Of a stretch of DNA of 64,000 bases, positions 17,702 through 25,777 are shown piece by piece. This DNA is from JAOUEA01 sp963825685. Lineage in GTDB: Bacteria; Actinomycetota; UBA4738; HRBIN12. The notes under the pieces were generated by a model. The model saw only the letters and a list, made by a program, of their open reading frames with translations, did no database searches and was not told where the DNA came from. The stretch covers positions 68,868 through 132,867 of the forward strand of contig CAWGUD010000033.1 of the NCBI GenBank assembly GCA_963825685.1, written 5' to 3'. A program made the translations under genes and the position numbers. Numbering within the stretch: the first letter of the stretch is position 1; every line of letters begins with the position of its first letter.

Positions 17702-17965
17702 ATGGCGAGCCTGACGGTGCGGGTGGTGCCCCGATCCGGACGAACCGAGGTCGTGCGGGGACCCGCCGGCGAGATCGTGGTGCGGGTCCGGGCGGCCCCC
17801 GAGCGGGGGAGGGCCACGACCGAGGCGGGCGCCGCGCTGGCTGACCTCATCGGCATCCCTCGAACCGCCGTGTCGCTGCGGAGGGGCGCCCGCTCGAGGT
17901 CCAAGGTCTTCTCGCTCGAAGGGGTCTCCGACGCCGACCTCAGGAAGGCCCTGAACCGCCTCTGA
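17702..17965 (+). CDS. YggU/DUF167 family protein
   Basis: 87 residues from the ATG at 17702; an in-frame ATG at 17681 would lie in the divergent promoter region. The DUF167 fold is recognisable from LTVRVVPRSGRTEVV, VRVRAAPERGRATTEAGAALADL and SLRRGARSRSKVFSLEG. The family is small and widespread, often near yggT/divIVA clusters; its molecular function is not established. Probably a near-leaderless transcript. Confidence 0.85.
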   Translation: MASLTVRVVPRSGRTEVVRGPAGEIVVRVRAAPERGRATTEAGAALADLIGIPRTAVSLRRGARSRSKVFSLEGVSDADLRKALNRL

Positions 17966-17999
17966 CCTGCGGCGACGGGTTCAGGAGGGTCCGTTCTGC

Positions 18000-18014
18000 T
18001 ACCCTTCGCCGACC
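18000..18014 (+). promoter_or_regulatory. Extended -10 box (TGCTACCCT) for near-leaderless mRNA
   Basis: TACCCT at 18000-18005 preceded by TGC, nine bases before the ATG at 18015. It predicts a very short or absent 5' leader for the zinc-finger gene and the lspA-rluD genes behind it. Confidence 0.4.
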
Positions 18015-18398
18015 ATGCCCCAGACCAAGCTCACCGCCAAGGAGATCGGCGACCTCAAGGGTCGCCTCGAAGAGGAACAGCTCGAGCTGCGCGACCAGCT
18101 GACCACGATCGAGGAAGAGGCCTTCGCGGCAACCCAATCCGAGCTCGCCGGCGACGTCGGCCTCGACGACGAGTCGGCCGATGCGGGGACGGCGACGTTC
18201 GAGCGCGAGAAGGATCTGTCGATCGAGAACAACGTGCGCGACCTGCTGGCCAAGATCGACCGGGCGCTCAAGCGCATCGACGACGGCAGCTTCGGCACCT
18301 GCGATCGATGCGGCAAGCCGATCGAGAAGGCGCGCATCAAGGCGCTTCCCTACGTCGACCTCTGCATCAAGGACGCGCAGGCGCAATCGCGCCGGTAG
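18015..18398 (+). CDS. DksA/TraR-type zinc-finger protein
   Basis: 127 residues. A long helical N-terminal part (LKGRLEEEQLELRDQL, about 14-60) is followed by the TraR/DksA zinc region GTCDRCGKPIEKARIKALPYVDLCIKD. Only three of the four zinc Cys are present (CxxC and one Cys); the fourth is replaced after LCI. Family members bind the RNA polymerase secondary channel or act as general stress regulators, but the actinobacterial relatives are poorly characterised. Precedes lspA by five bases, so it is probably in one mRNA with lspA and rluD. Confidence 0.85.
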   Translation: MPQTKLTAKEIGDLKGRLEEEQLELRDQLTTIEEEAFAATQSELAGDVGLDDESADAGTATFEREKDLSIENNVRDLLAKIDRALKRIDDGSFGTCDRCGKPIEKARIKALPYVDLCIKDAQAQSRR

Positions 18399-18403
18399 CG
18401 GCT

Positions 18404-18949
18404 GTGGACCGCGCTCGTCGCCGCGGAGCGGTCTGGCTCTTCACCGTCGCGGGGCTCGTCTTCCTGCTGGATCGCCTCACCAAGGTCTGGGCGGAGGAGC
18501 GACTCGTCTCCGCCCCGATCGATGTGATCCAGGGCGTCCTGACGTTCCGCTTCGCGACGAACCCCGGGGGTGCGTTCAGCCTGGGCCAGAACGCGCCGTG
18601 GTTCTTCGCCACGGCCAGCATCGTCGTGTCGATCCTGATCGCCGTCACCGCGTTCCGCCACACGAACGTCCTCACGGCGGTCGCGTTGGGTCTCGTGCTC
18701 GGGGGTGCGGTCGGGAACCTGACCGACCGGCTCACCCGCGGCGAGGAGTTCTTCTCGGGACGGGTCGTGGACTTCATCGACCTGCAGATCTGGCCGGTGT
18801 TCAACATCGCCGACGCCGCGATCGTCGTGGGGGCGGTGATCCTCGCCGTGAGCTCGTTCGTCGGGGACCGCGACCAGGCGACCTCCGGCGCCGCACTCGG
18901 GGGGACCGCATCGCCGGCGACGGACAGGCACGCCGTCGATGAGCGCTGA
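18404..18949 (+). CDS. lspA: Lipoprotein signal peptidase LspA
   Basis: 181 residues, four membrane segments. LspA cleaves prolipoprotein signal peptides, and this window encodes at least five lipoproteins that would be substrates. The catalytic Asp blocks are present: GNLTDRLTRGEEF and the FNIADAAIVVG block, plus the conserved FATNPGGAFSLGQ. The GTG start follows the zinc-finger gene by five bases. The basic N-terminus and the hydrophilic C-terminal tail are cytoplasmic. Stop overlaps rluD. Confidence 0.95.
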   Translation: MDRARRRGAVWLFTVAGLVFLLDRLTKVWAEERLVSAPIDVIQGVLTFRFATNPGGAFSLGQNAPWFFATASIVVSILIAVTAFRHTNVLTAVALGLVLGGAVGNLTDRLTRGEEFFSGRVVDFIDLQIWPVFNIADAAIVVGAVILAVSSFVGDRDQATSGAALGGTASPATDRHAVDER

Positions 18950-19838
18950 GACCTACGTCGGGGAAGCCGGTCGGCTCGACGCCGTGATCGCCCGCCTCTC
19001 CGGTTCCACCCGGGCCGACGTGCAACGCGCGATCGCCGACGGTCACGTCCTCGTCGACGGGGCGGTGCGCCCGAAGTCCTTCCGGCTGGAGGGCGGCGAG
19101 CGGCTCCAGGTCGAGATCCGGCCGAACGAACCGCTCGCGGCGGATGGCCCGCCGGTGCCGGTCCGCTTCGAGGACGCGCACCTGCTGGTGATCGCGAAAC
19201 CGGCCGGCCTGATCACCCATCCCACGGAGCAGCGACGCACCGGCACCCTGGTGAATCGCCTGCTCGGCATGGGCCTCCCGCTGTCGGGCAACGGCGGTCC
19301 GCTGCGCCCCGGCATCGTGCACCGGCTCGATGCGGGCACCTCCGGGTTGATGCTCGTCGCGAAGACCGACGAGGCGCACGAGGCGCTCTCACAGATGATG
19401 CGGCGCCACGAGGTGCAACGCAGCTACCTTGCGCTCGTGCGCGGCCGGGTGGAGCACGAGACGTTCGCCGTCGACGCGCCCCTCGGCCGCCGGGCCGAGC
19501 GCATCGTCGTGGACCACAGCGAGGGCAGGACAGCCGAGACGGGGTTCGAGGTCCGCGAACGTCTGACCCGCGCGACACTCCTCGAGGCGACACCGCGCAC
19601 CGGACGTACCCACCAGATCCGCGTGCACCTGCGCGCGATCGGGCATCCGATCCTCGGGGACCGTGCGTACGGGGGCGGCGGGGACGACGCGACCGCCCTC
19701 GGCCTGACGCGACCGTTCCTGCATTCGTGGCGGATCGCGTTCGACCACCCGGTCACGGGGGAGCGCGTCGAGCTCGAGGAAGCCCTCCCCGACGACCTCG
19801 GCGGCGCCCTGGAGAGGGCCCGCGACCTGCAACCTTGA
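18939..19838 (+). CDS. rluD: RluD-family 23S rRNA pseudouridine synthase
   Basis: 299 residues. An S4 RNA-binding domain (LDAVIARLSGSTRADVQRAI, about 13-60) precedes the catalytic domain. The active-site Asp is in HRLDAGTSG (D131) and the C-terminal RTHQIRVHLRAIGHPILGD block is typical. The family isomerises uridines in the large-subunit rRNA; the exact position is inferred from RluD homologues. The ATG lies 11 bp inside lspA. Its stop codon falls within the -35 box of the dnaE promoter. Confidence 0.9.
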   Translation: MSAETYVGEAGRLDAVIARLSGSTRADVQRAIADGHVLVDGAVRPKSFRLEGGERLQVEIRPNEPLAADGPPVPVRFEDAHLLVIAKPAGLITHPTEQRRTGTLVNRLLGMGLPLSGNGGPLRPGIVHRLDAGTSGLMLVAKTDEAHEALSQMMRRHEVQRSYLALVRGRVEHETFAVDAPLGRRAERIVVDHSEGRTAETGFEVRERLTRATLLEATPRTGRTHQIRVHLRAIGHPILGDRAYGGGGDDATALGLTRPFLHSWRIAFDHPVTGERVELEEALPDDLGGALERARDLQP

Positions 19839-19863
19839 CGACCCCATGGGCCGGGCGTAGGTT
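19835..19863 (+). promoter_or_regulatory. dnaE promoter TTGACG-17-TAGGTT
   Basis: -35 TTGACG at 19835-19840 (overlapping the rluD stop), 17-nt spacer, -10 TAGGTT at 19858-19863. The predicted start is about 84 nt before the dnaE ATG, leaving a leader that carries the DnaA-box-like dyad. Confidence 0.6.
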
Positions 19864-19892
19864 GGTCCTCCGCTCGAATCACACCGGTGTAG

Positions 19893-19924
19893 TTCTCCAC
19901 AGCCGCCGGGGAAGCTGTGGATAT
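19893..19924. promoter_or_regulatory. Dyad of two DnaA-box-like sites in the dnaE leader
   Basis: TTCTCCACA (19893-19901) and, on the other strand, ATATCCACA (19924-19916) each differ by one base from the DnaA box TTATCCACA. Together they form an 8-bp inverted repeat TCCACAGC/GCTGTGGA (19896-19903, 19914-19921) with a 10-base loop. The element could be a DnaA operator just downstream of the dnaE promoter, or an RNA hairpin. Inference only. Confidence 0.4.
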
Positions 19925-19953
19925 CCGCCCCGCAAGGAGCTCGCACACCGCAC

Positions 19954-22900
19954 ATGACCGACCGCAGCGACGGCTTCGTCCACCTCCACGTGCACTCCGA
20001 GTACTCCCTGCTCGACGGGGCCGCTCGCATCGAAGCTCCCGCGTCGAACCCAGGGGCGCCCACGATCTTCAGCGAGGCGCAACGGCTCGGCATGCCTGCG
20101 GTCGCCGTCACCGACCACGGATCGATGTTCGGCACGCTGCGCTTCTTCGAGGCGGCGAGGGCGGCCGGCGTGAAACCGATCATCGGCGTCGAGGCCTACG
20201 TCGCGCCCGGCTCGCGGTTCGATCGCAACCCGGGCGAGAGCGAGGAGAAGTACTACCACCTCACGCTCCTGGCCCGGAACGAGGCCGGCTACCGCAACCT
20301 CCTCAAGCTCGTCTCCGCGGCCTACCTCGAGGGCTTCTACCACCGCCCACGCATGGACAAGCAGCTCATGGCCGAGCACGCCGAGGGCATCACCTGCCTC
20401 TCGGGCTGCCTGTCGAGCGAGGTGTCCGTGCAGCTGCTGAACGGCCAGCAGGAGCGGGCCCGCCAGACCGCCTCGGAGTACCGCGACATCTTCGGGGCCG
20501 ACGGCTTCTACATCGAGGTGCAGGACCACGGCATCGGCGACCAGCGCAAGATCCTGAGGCAGCAGTTCGATCTCGGGCGCGACCTCGGCATCCCGGTCGT
20601 GGCGACGAACGACCTGCACTACACGCTCAAGGAGGACGCGAAGCCGCACGACGTGCTGCTCTGCATCCAGCAGCAGAAGGTGCAGACCGACCTGAAGCGG
20701 CTGCGCTTCGACGCCGACGAGTTCTACCTGAAGAGCGCCGAGGAGATGCGCCACGTGTTCGCCGAGGCGCCCGAGGCCTGCGACAACACCCTCACGATCG
20801 CCGAGAGCGTCGAGCTCGACCTCGTCTACGGCGATCGCGCACCCGCCGACCAGCGCTACCACCTGCCGCGGTTCGAGACGCCCGGGGGTCTCGACCGAGA
20901 CACCTACCTGCGCCAGCTCGTCGACGACGGCGCCGCGGCCCGCTACGGCGAGATCACGCCCGAGATCCGCGAGAGGATCGACCACGAGCTCGGCGTGATC
21001 ACCAGCATGGGCTTCGGGGGCTACTTCCTGATCGTGTGGGACCTGATCCGGCACGCCCGCGACCAGGGCATCCGTGTGGGCCCGGGACGCGGATCGGCGG
21101 CGGGGTCGGTCGTGAGCTACGCGCTGCGCATCACCGACCTCGATCCGCTGCGCTACGGGCTGTTGTTCGAGCGGTTCCTGAACCCCGAACGCATCCAGAT
21201 GCCCGACATCGACATGGACTTCGACGAGCGCCGCCGCGACGAGGTGATCCGGTACGCGACCGAGAAGTACGGGGCCGATCACGTCGCGCAGATCGTCACG
21301 TTCCAGACGATCAAGGGGAAGCAGGGCATCCGCGACGCCGCGCGCGTGCTCGGGTTCCCGCCGGTGGTCGGCGATCGTCTCTGCAAGATGTATCCGCCGG
21401 CGGTGATGGGCCGCGACTACCCGATCGAGGACGCCCTCAAGCTCTCGCCCGACCTGGCGAACGCGTACGAGCGCGAGCCGGAGGCCAAGGAGATCGTCGA
21501 GACGGCGCGGGCCCTCGAGGGGCTGCGCCGCGAGGACTCCGTGCACGCGGCCGGCGTCGTGATCGGCGACGCGCCGCTCGTGAACTACCTGCCGCTGAAG
21601 CTCTCGAAGGACTCTCGAGACGATTCCAAGAAGGTCGTGACCCAGTTCGATATGAACGGGGTCGAGGCGCTCGGCCTGCTGAAGATGGACTTCCTCGGCC
21701 TGCGGAACCTCTCGGTGATCGAGGACACCCTGCGACACCTGCGCGCCCGCGGGGTCGAGCTCGACATCGACCACGTGGCGCTCGACGACCCCGAGACCTA
21801 CGCGATGCTGCAGCGCGCCGAGACCACGGGCGTGTTCCAGATGGAATCGGCGGGCATGCGCAACCTGATCAAGGTCCTCAAGCCCGACCGTTTCGAGGAC
21901 CTGATGGCCCTCGTGGCCCTCTACCGACCCGGGCCGCTGAACAACGGCCTGCACACCGAGTACGCCGAGCGCAAGCACGGCCGGCGCCAGGTCACCTATC
22001 CGCACGACGACCTCGAACCGATCCTGCGCGACACGTACGGCGTGATGATCTACCAGGAACAGGTGATGCAGGTGGCGGTGGCGCTCGCCGGCTTCTCGAT
22101 GGGCGAGGCCGACACCCTGCGCAAGGCGATGGGCAAGAAGAAGCTCGACGTGCTCATGCCCTTCAAGGAGAAGTTCATCGCCGGCGCCGTCGACAAGGGC
22201 TATCCGCGCACGCTCGCGGCCGACATGTTCGACATGATCGTGCCGTTCGCCGACTACGGCTTCAACGCCTCGCACGCCTGCGCGTACGGCTACGTGGCCT
22301 ACCAGACGGCGTACCTGATGGCCCACCACCCGGTCGAGTACATGGCGGCGATCCTGACCTCGGTCAAGGACGACAAGGATCGCAAGCCCTACTACCTCTA
22401 CGCGTGCCGCGGCATGGACATCGAGGTGCTGCCCCCCGACGTGAACGAGTCCGAGACCGACTTCGCCCCGGCGCCCGGCGGCGTGCCCGCGATCCGCTAC
22501 GGGCTGTCCGCGGTGCGCAACGTGGGGGAGGGAGCCGTCACGAAGATCATCGAGGCGCGCCGCGCCGAGGGAGCCTTCACGTCGTTCTCGGACTTCTGCA
22601 GGAAGGTCGACCCGGGGGTGCTGACGAAGCGCGTGCTCGAATCGCTCGCGCAGGCGGGCGCGTTCGGCTCGCTCGGCTACACGCGCCAGGGCCTCCTGCA
22701 GGCCCAGGACAAGGTCTCGGGGCCGATCCTCGCCGAGCGCAAGGCCGAGGAGGCCGGCCAGTTCTCGCTCTTCGGCGCGGGTGACGACACATCGGCGGCG
22801 GGAGCGATCGACGAGTCCGTGCTCGAGGCGGAGGAGTTCGACAAGCGCACGCTCCTTCGGCTCGAGAAGGAGATGCTCGGACAGTTCGTCACCGACCACC

Positions 22901-23541
22901 CCCTGCTCGAGGTCCGCGACGTGCTCTCGTCGAAGTGCTCGCACGAGATCGCCGACCTCGATGCGCTCGGCGACGGCGACCTCGTCACGATCGGCGGCAT
23001 CATCGGGGCCGTCGCCCGCAAGTACACGAAGCGCGGTGAGCCGTACGCGCAGTTCCGCCTCGAGGGCCTGGCGGGCGGCGTCAACGTGGTGGCGTTCCCG
23101 AACGTGTACGAGGCCGTGCCCGGCATGATCGAGACCGATCGCATCGTGCTCGCCGTCGGCCGCATCGACCTGCGCGGTCGCGAGCTGCAGATCCGGGCGA
23201 CCGAGGTCCGCGAACCCGACCTGGGCGGCGCGTCGCCGATCGCCGCGGTGCCCGATGCGGTCGTCGTCGACCTGCCCGCGGCGGCCTGCACACCCTCGGT
23301 CCTCGCCAAGCTCAAGGATCTCTTCGAGGCCCATCCCGGCGGAGCCCCCGTCCGGGTGCGGTTCCTGTCCTCGGGTGGTGTGACCCCGTTGGAGCTCGGC
23401 ACGTACCGGGTGCACCCCGGTGGCCCGCTCCTGGGTGAGCTCCGGTCGTTGCTCGGCGGCGACGCCGCGCGGGTCGAGCGCGATCCGGCGGCCGACCCCG
23501 AGGGCAGTGCGCCGGCCCTCCGCTCGTCCGGCCTCGTCTAG
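19954..23541 (+). CDS. dnaE: DNA polymerase III alpha subunit DnaE
   Basis: 1195 residues, the DnaE1 size. It is the catalytic subunit of the replicative polymerase. The N-terminal PHP domain begins HLHVHSEYSLLDG and keeps its metal ligands (TDHGSMFGT and others), as in actinobacterial DnaE1, where PHP proofreading is known. The catalytic Asp triad motif PDIDMDFDERRR is at about 414-425 and GPGRGSAAGS precedes it. The C-terminal OB domain (VTIGGIIGAVARKYTKRGEP) is present. An AAGGAG site lies 14 bases before the ATG. Intact over 3.6 kb. Its TAG stop overlaps the convergent neighbour's TAG through CTAG. Confidence 0.97.
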   Translation: MTDRSDGFVHLHVHSEYSLLDGAARIEAPASNPGAPTIFSEAQRLGMPAVAVTDHGSMFGTLRFFEAARAAGVKPIIGVEAYVAPGSRFDRNPGESEEKYYHLTLLARNEAGYRNLLKLVSAAYLEGFYHRPRMDKQLMAEHAEGITCLSGCLSSEVSVQLLNGQQERARQTASEYRDIFGADGFYIEVQDHGIGDQRKILRQQFDLGRDLGIPVVATNDLHYTLKEDAKPHDVLLCIQQQKVQTDLKRLRFDADEFYLKSAEEMRHVFAEAPEACDNTLTIAESVELDLVYGDRAPADQRYHLPRFETPGGLDRDTYLRQLVDDGAAARYGEITPEIRERIDHELGVITSMGFGGYFLIVWDLIRHARDQGIRVGPGRGSAAGSVVSYALRITDLDPLRYGLLFERFLNPERIQMPDIDMDFDERRRDEVIRYATEKYGADHVAQIVTFQTIKGKQGIRDAARVLGFPPVVGDRLCKMYPPAVMGRDYPIEDALKLSPDLANAYEREPEAKEIVETARALEGLRREDSVHAAGVVIGDAPLVNYLPLKLSKDSRDDSKKVVTQFDMNGVEALGLLKMDFLGLRNLSVIEDTLRHLRARGVELDIDHVALDDPETYAMLQRAETTGVFQMESAGMRNLIKVLKPDRFEDLMALVALYRPGPLNNGLHTEYAERKHGRRQVTYPHDDLEPILRDTYGVMIYQEQVMQVAVALAGFSMGEADTLRKAMGKKKLDVLMPFKEKFIAGAVDKGYPRTLAADMFDMIVPFADYGFNASHACAYGYVAYQTAYLMAHHPVEYMAAILTSVKDDKDRKPYYLYACRGMDIEVLPPDVNESETDFAPAPGGVPAIRYGLSAVRNVGEGAVTKIIEARRAEGAFTSFSDFCRKVDPGVLTKRVLESLAQAGAFGSLGYTRQGLLQAQDKVSGPILAERKAEEAGQFSLFGAGDDTSAAGAIDESVLEAEEFDKRTLLRLEKEMLGQFVTDHPLLEVRDVLSSKCSHEIADLDALGDGDLVTIGGIIGAVARKYTKRGEPYAQFRLEGLAGGVNVVAFPNVYEAVPGMIETDRIVLAVGRIDLRGRELQIRATEVREPDLGGASPIAAVPDAVVVDLPAAACTPSVLAKLKDLFEAHPGGAPVRVRFLSSGGVTPLELGTYRVHPGGPLLGELRSLLGGDAARVERDPAADPEGSAPALRSSGLV

Positions 23542-24162
23542 TTGGGGCTCACGTCGAGGCCGGCGCCGCCCACCCCGGCGCCGAGCGCGCGCACCAGGGC
23601 CGTCTCGTGCCGGAAGATGCCGCGCACCGCGGCGAGCCGGTCACCCGCGCCGGCCAGCTCCAGCAGCGACTGATGCGTCGGCACGAGGGCGGGGGTTGCC
23701 GCGGCGAGCACGTAGCTCGCGGCCACGGGGTCGTGGGGGACCGAGGCGACCTGCCCGAGCGGGTTCACCCGTGACGGACAGGTACGCGGAGAGCGCGTCG
23801 GCGGCGGCCTCGACGTCGTCGGTGCCGGCGCCCCCCTCGTCGGGGAAGAGCTCGACCTGCCAGATCGGGTACGGGTCCTCACGACTCGGCGCGATCAACG
23901 CGACGCGGTCCCGGCCGACGATGCGCAGGCGGTGCGAACCGTCCTCGTCGCGATCGTGGGCCTCGATCGCAACCGTGACGCCGACGCGGTGAGGCTCGTA
24001 GGAACCGCCCACCTCCTGCCCGTGGAGGATCGCGACCACGGCGAACGTGCCCGCAGGGAGCACGTCGTCCATCAGGGCACGGTAGCGGGGCTCGAAGACC
24101 CGCAGGCCCATCGCCTGACCGGGGAACAACACGGTGTGCAGCGCGAAGACGGGCATCTCCAT
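23538..24162 (-). CDS. LON-substrate-binding-domain protein (one +1 frameshift)
   Basis: About 207 residues. The N-terminal block MPVFALHTVLFPGQAMGLRVFEPRYRALM and VAILHGQEVGG is the Lon N-terminal (LAN) domain found alone in many Actinobacteria. There is no ATPase or protease domain, so it is not Lon itself; role unknown, possibly substrate recognition. The C-terminal helical part (VNPLGQVASVPH to the stop) is in another frame; removing one base of the CCC at 23768-23770 joins them. The ATG at 24162 fits the domain; an earlier ATG at 24201 would overlap the divergent gene's start region. Confidence 0.82.
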
Positions 24163-24189
24163 GCACCCATGATGCCAGCGCACGGCCGA

Positions 24190-24202
24190 TAGGGTTCCCA
24201 CG
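24190..24202 (+). promoter_or_regulatory. -10 box TAGGGT for leaderless hisA-like/trp operon
   Basis: TAGGGT at 24190-24195, seven bases before the ATG at 24203, with no ribosome site. This predicts transcription starting on the A of the ATG. Confidence 0.45.
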
Positions 24203-24955
24203 ATGGGTTTCGAGGTGATCCCCGCGATCGACGTCTCCGGCGGACGGCTCGCGTCCTACTCGCCCGCGGGGCCCGTCCCCGAGGGCGCGTTCGACGGCGA
24301 CCCGCTCGCCGCAGCCGGTGACTACGCCGCAGCGGGAGCGCGATGGGTGCACGTCGTCGACCTGGACCTCGCGTTCGACGGCCTCGCGCGCAACCTCGAC
24401 GTCGTGCGCGCGATCGTGGCGCTCGGTGTGCGCGTGCAGGCGAGCGGGGGCATCCGCACGATCGCCCACGCGCACGCGGCGCTCGACGCTGGCGCCGCTC
24501 GCGTCGTGCTGGGATCGGGCGCGCTCGCAGAGGAAGCCGGCGCCCTCGACGCGATCGAGCGCTTCAGCGGCCGGATCGTCGTCGGCATCGAGGTGCGACG
24601 GTGGTCGCATCCGATCGCGGGGAGCCGACGGCGTTGATCTCCCGCTCGCCGAAACCCTGGGCTGGCTGGTGGCCGGGGGCGCGCCGGCGTTCCTGGTGAC
24701 CGCGGTCGCCCGGGTCGGAAGCCTCATGGGTCCCGACGTCGCGGTGGTCAAGCGGGTCATCCGGGCGGGTCGTCCGGTGATCGCCGCGGGCGGCATCTCC
24801 AGCGTCGAGGACCTCGAGGCCCTCCGTGCGTCGGGCGCCTCCGGCGCCGTCGTGGGACGAGCCGCCCTCGCGGGTGGGCTCGATCTCGAGGGAGCCCTGC
24901 GCCTCGGCTGGGGTGAGCGGGGGATTGAGCGGGGTGCGGCGGACCTGTCGGTAGA
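24203..24955 (+). CDS. HisA/PriA-like isomerase-fold protein, active site degenerate (+1 frameshift)
   Basis: A (beta-alpha)8 barrel of the HisA/PriA family directly before trpC. Both phosphate sites are clear (ASGGIRTIAHAHAAL; AAGGISSVEDLEAL; GAVVGRAALAGGL) and the first catalytic Asp is in IPAIDVSGG. The second, in GLDxR-type strands, reads GIEVDGG (Asp to Glu), and the TDITKDGTLxGPN loop reads TAVARVGSLMGPD, losing its Asp. No trpF is seen here, so it might replace TrpF or act on histidine biosynthesis, or have a new role. Removing one base at about 24594-24597 joins the frames. The 3' end is uncertain: the frame stays open to 25115, and a second slip in GGGGG near 24920 would give a stop at 24955. 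Confidence 0.7.
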
Positions 24956-24967
24956 CTCGCTGGCTCG
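24952..24967 (+). promoter_or_regulatory. -10 box TAGACT before trpC
   Basis: TAGACT at 24952-24957, ten bases before the trpC ATG, the same hexamer seen before uvrB and the cyclase-like gene. It suggests trpC-trpB-trpA also has its own near-leaderless promoter. Confidence 0.4.
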
Positions 24968-25777
24968 ATGGGCTTCCTCACCGACTTCGTCTCCGCGGTT
25001 CGACGCGACCTCCGCGAGCACCCCCTCGACGAGGGGGCTCTCCTGGCCCGCGCGCAGGCTCGGCCCCCCGCCCGAGGGTTCGTCGCCGCGCTGCGCGAGC
25101 GGACGCCGGCGCTGATCGCCGAGATCAAGCGCGCCTCGCCGAGCGCCGGCTCGATCGCCGACGATGCCGATCCGATCTCCCAGGCGGTTGCCTACGCCGA
25201 CGCAGGCGCCGCGGCGATCTCGGTGCTGACCGAGCCACGCCACTTCCATGGGTCGCTCTCCGACCTCGACGCCGCGCGGGTGAGCGTGCAGGTACCGTTG
25301 CTGCGCAAGGACTTCCTGGTTCACCCGGCGCAGGTGATCGAGGCGCGCGCACACGGCGCCGACGCCGTGCTGCTGATCACGGCGGCGCTCACCGACGACG
25401 AGCTCGCGGCGATGCTCGCGATCGCCGGAGATCTCGGCATGGGTGCCCTCGTCGAGACCCACGCCGCCGATGAGCTCGAGCGCGCGATCGCGAGCGGCGC
25501 CGAGGTGATCGGGGTCAACGCTCGCGACCTCGAGTCCCTCGAGGTCGACGTCGCGGGCGCGCTCGAGCTCATGCGACGCGTCCCCGGCGAGCGGGTCGCC
25601 GTCTTCGAGTCGGGCGTGAGGACCCGAGCCGACGTCGACGCCGCCGTCGACGCCGGGGCGTCTGCCATCCTGGTGGGCGAGGCCCTGATGCGCGCCGCCG
25701 ATCCGCGCGCCGCCGTGCGCGAGCTCATCGGAGGTTCCGCCCACGATCCGAACGACGAGGAGACCAGACCGGCATGA
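24968..25777 (+). CDS. trpC: Indole-3-glycerol-phosphate synthase TrpC
   Basis: 269 residues. TrpC closes CdRP to indole-3-glycerol phosphate in tryptophan synthesis. Catalytic blocks are intact: IAEIKRASPSAG (Lys), LLRKDFLVHPAQV (Lys), GVNARDLESLEVD (Asn) and FESGVRTRADV, AILVGEALM at the phosphate site. It follows the HisA-like gene and its stop overlaps trpB as ATGA. Intact. Confidence 0.96.
   Translation: MGFLTDFVSAVRRDLREHPLDEGALLARAQARPPARGFVAALRERTPALIAEIKRASPSAGSIADDADPISQAVAYADAGAAAISVLTEPRHFHGSLSDLDAARVSVQVPLLRKDFLVHPAQVIEARAHGADAVLLITAALTDDELAAMLAIAGDLGMGALVETHAADELERAIASGAEVIGVNARDLESLEVDVAGALELMRRVPGERVAVFESGVRTRADVDAAVDAGASAILVGEALMRAADPRAAVRELIGGSAHDPNDEETRPA

Noticed and set aside
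19879..23415. Very long antisense open frame opposite dnaE
   Set aside because: High GC makes stops rare in the shadow frames. It is low-complexity His/Arg/Asp-rich with no family resemblance, and dnaE is unambiguous.
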